This document shows positions 5,333-5,522 of a stretch of DNA of 5,522 nt, piece after piece. The stretch comes from Chloroflexota bacterium (GTDB lineage Bacteria; Chloroflexota; UBA6077), in contig JAJZQR010000338.1 of assembly GCA_021806765.1 (NCBI GenBank), positions 1 through 5,522 of the forward strand, written 5' to 3'. Under the pieces are notes generated by a model, which worked only from the letters and a program-made list of their open reading frames with translations, did no database searches and was not told the origin of the DNA. The position numbers were made by a program, and so were the translations under genes. Position 1 is the first letter of the stretch, and the number at the start of each line of letters is the position of its first letter.

Positions 5333-5522
5333 TCAAAGCTCGATCTTGTTAGCCCCGTGCTCGGCCACCAGGTTGTTGGCGCTGAGATAGGCGTCGATGG
5401 AGGCCCCTGCGTCGGCCCACCAGCCCTCCAGGACATCGGAGGTCATGGTGCCCGTCTGGATGTAGGCGTTGTTGACGTCGGTGATCTCCAACTCCCCTCG
5501 GCCTGAGGGCTTCAGGGCCTTG
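5333..5522 (-). CDS. rmlA: Glucose-1-phosphate thymidylyltransferase, C-terminal part only
   Basis: The last 62 codons and stop (TGA 5335-5333) are visible; the 5' end lies beyond the right edge. The fragment reads LKPSGRGELEITDVNNAYI followed by VLEGWWADAG and ends in ANKIEL. The PSxRGELEITDVN block and the W-x-D-x-G block are hallmarks of RmlA-type nucleotidyltransferases, where they help form the sugar-phosphate and metal site. The enzyme joins dTTP and glucose-1-phosphate to give dTDP-glucose, the substrate of the next gene, rmlB. Together with the 15-base spacing this makes the assignment strong despite the short fragment. Whether it is the short tetrameric type or a longer variant cannot be judged from this part. 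Confidence 0.88.
   Translation of the reverse strand, partial: KALKPSGRGELEITDVNNAYIQTGTMTSDVLEGWWADAGASIDAYLSANNLVAEHGANKIEL

Noticed and set aside
4628..5506. Long plus-strand open frame (292 codons) opposite rmlB and rmlA
   Set aside because: It lies entirely antisense to two clear family members, its translation shows no domain, and GC-rich codon use on the other strand readily creates such frames.

Overview
The window is GC-rich bacterial DNA. It holds six protein-coding genes, two of them cut by the window edges, and no RNA genes, transposons or CRISPR arrays. The mix suggests a Chloroflexota-like bacterium, but this is an inference from style and not a marker-based assignment. The pointers are Pro/Thr/Ala-rich linkers in exported proteins, an LCP protein with a LytR_C tail, frequent TTG/GTG starts, and an intergenic heptanucleotide repeat.

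Layout. Positions 1-582 (minus strand) carry the 5' part of a lipoprotein gene that runs off the left edge. Positions 583-1069 are a divergent intergenic region. Its right half has an extended -10 promoter (870-878) followed by a strikingly self-complementary stretch (907-1046), which would fold as a three-helix leader RNA just before a Shine-Dalgarno site (1058-1063). Next come the LCP-family glycopolymer transferase (1070-2473, +), a TTGACA/TATAGA promoter (2580-2609), fdhD (2666-3466, +), and a membrane PAP2-family phosphatase (3554-4234, +). A tract of 7-base repeats ending in a 23-bp perfect inverted repeat (4221-4311) separates the PAP2 gene from two convergent minus-strand genes: rmlB (4316-5317) and, upstream of it, the 3' end of rmlA (5333-5522).

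How the genes fit together. RmlA and RmlB make dTDP-glucose and dTDP-4-keto-6-deoxyglucose, the entry to dTDP-rhamnose and related surface sugars. LCP proteins transfer lipid-linked glycopolymers to the cell surface, and PAP2 enzymes often dephosphorylate the polyprenyl carrier left over. A cell-envelope glycan theme is therefore plausible. FdhD, the sulfurtransferase that activates Mo/W formate dehydrogenases, is the odd one out; no formate dehydrogenase gene is visible here. The protein genes are ordinary families. The parts most worth a second look are non-coding: the structured leader before the LCP gene and the heptad-repeat hairpin between the convergent genes.
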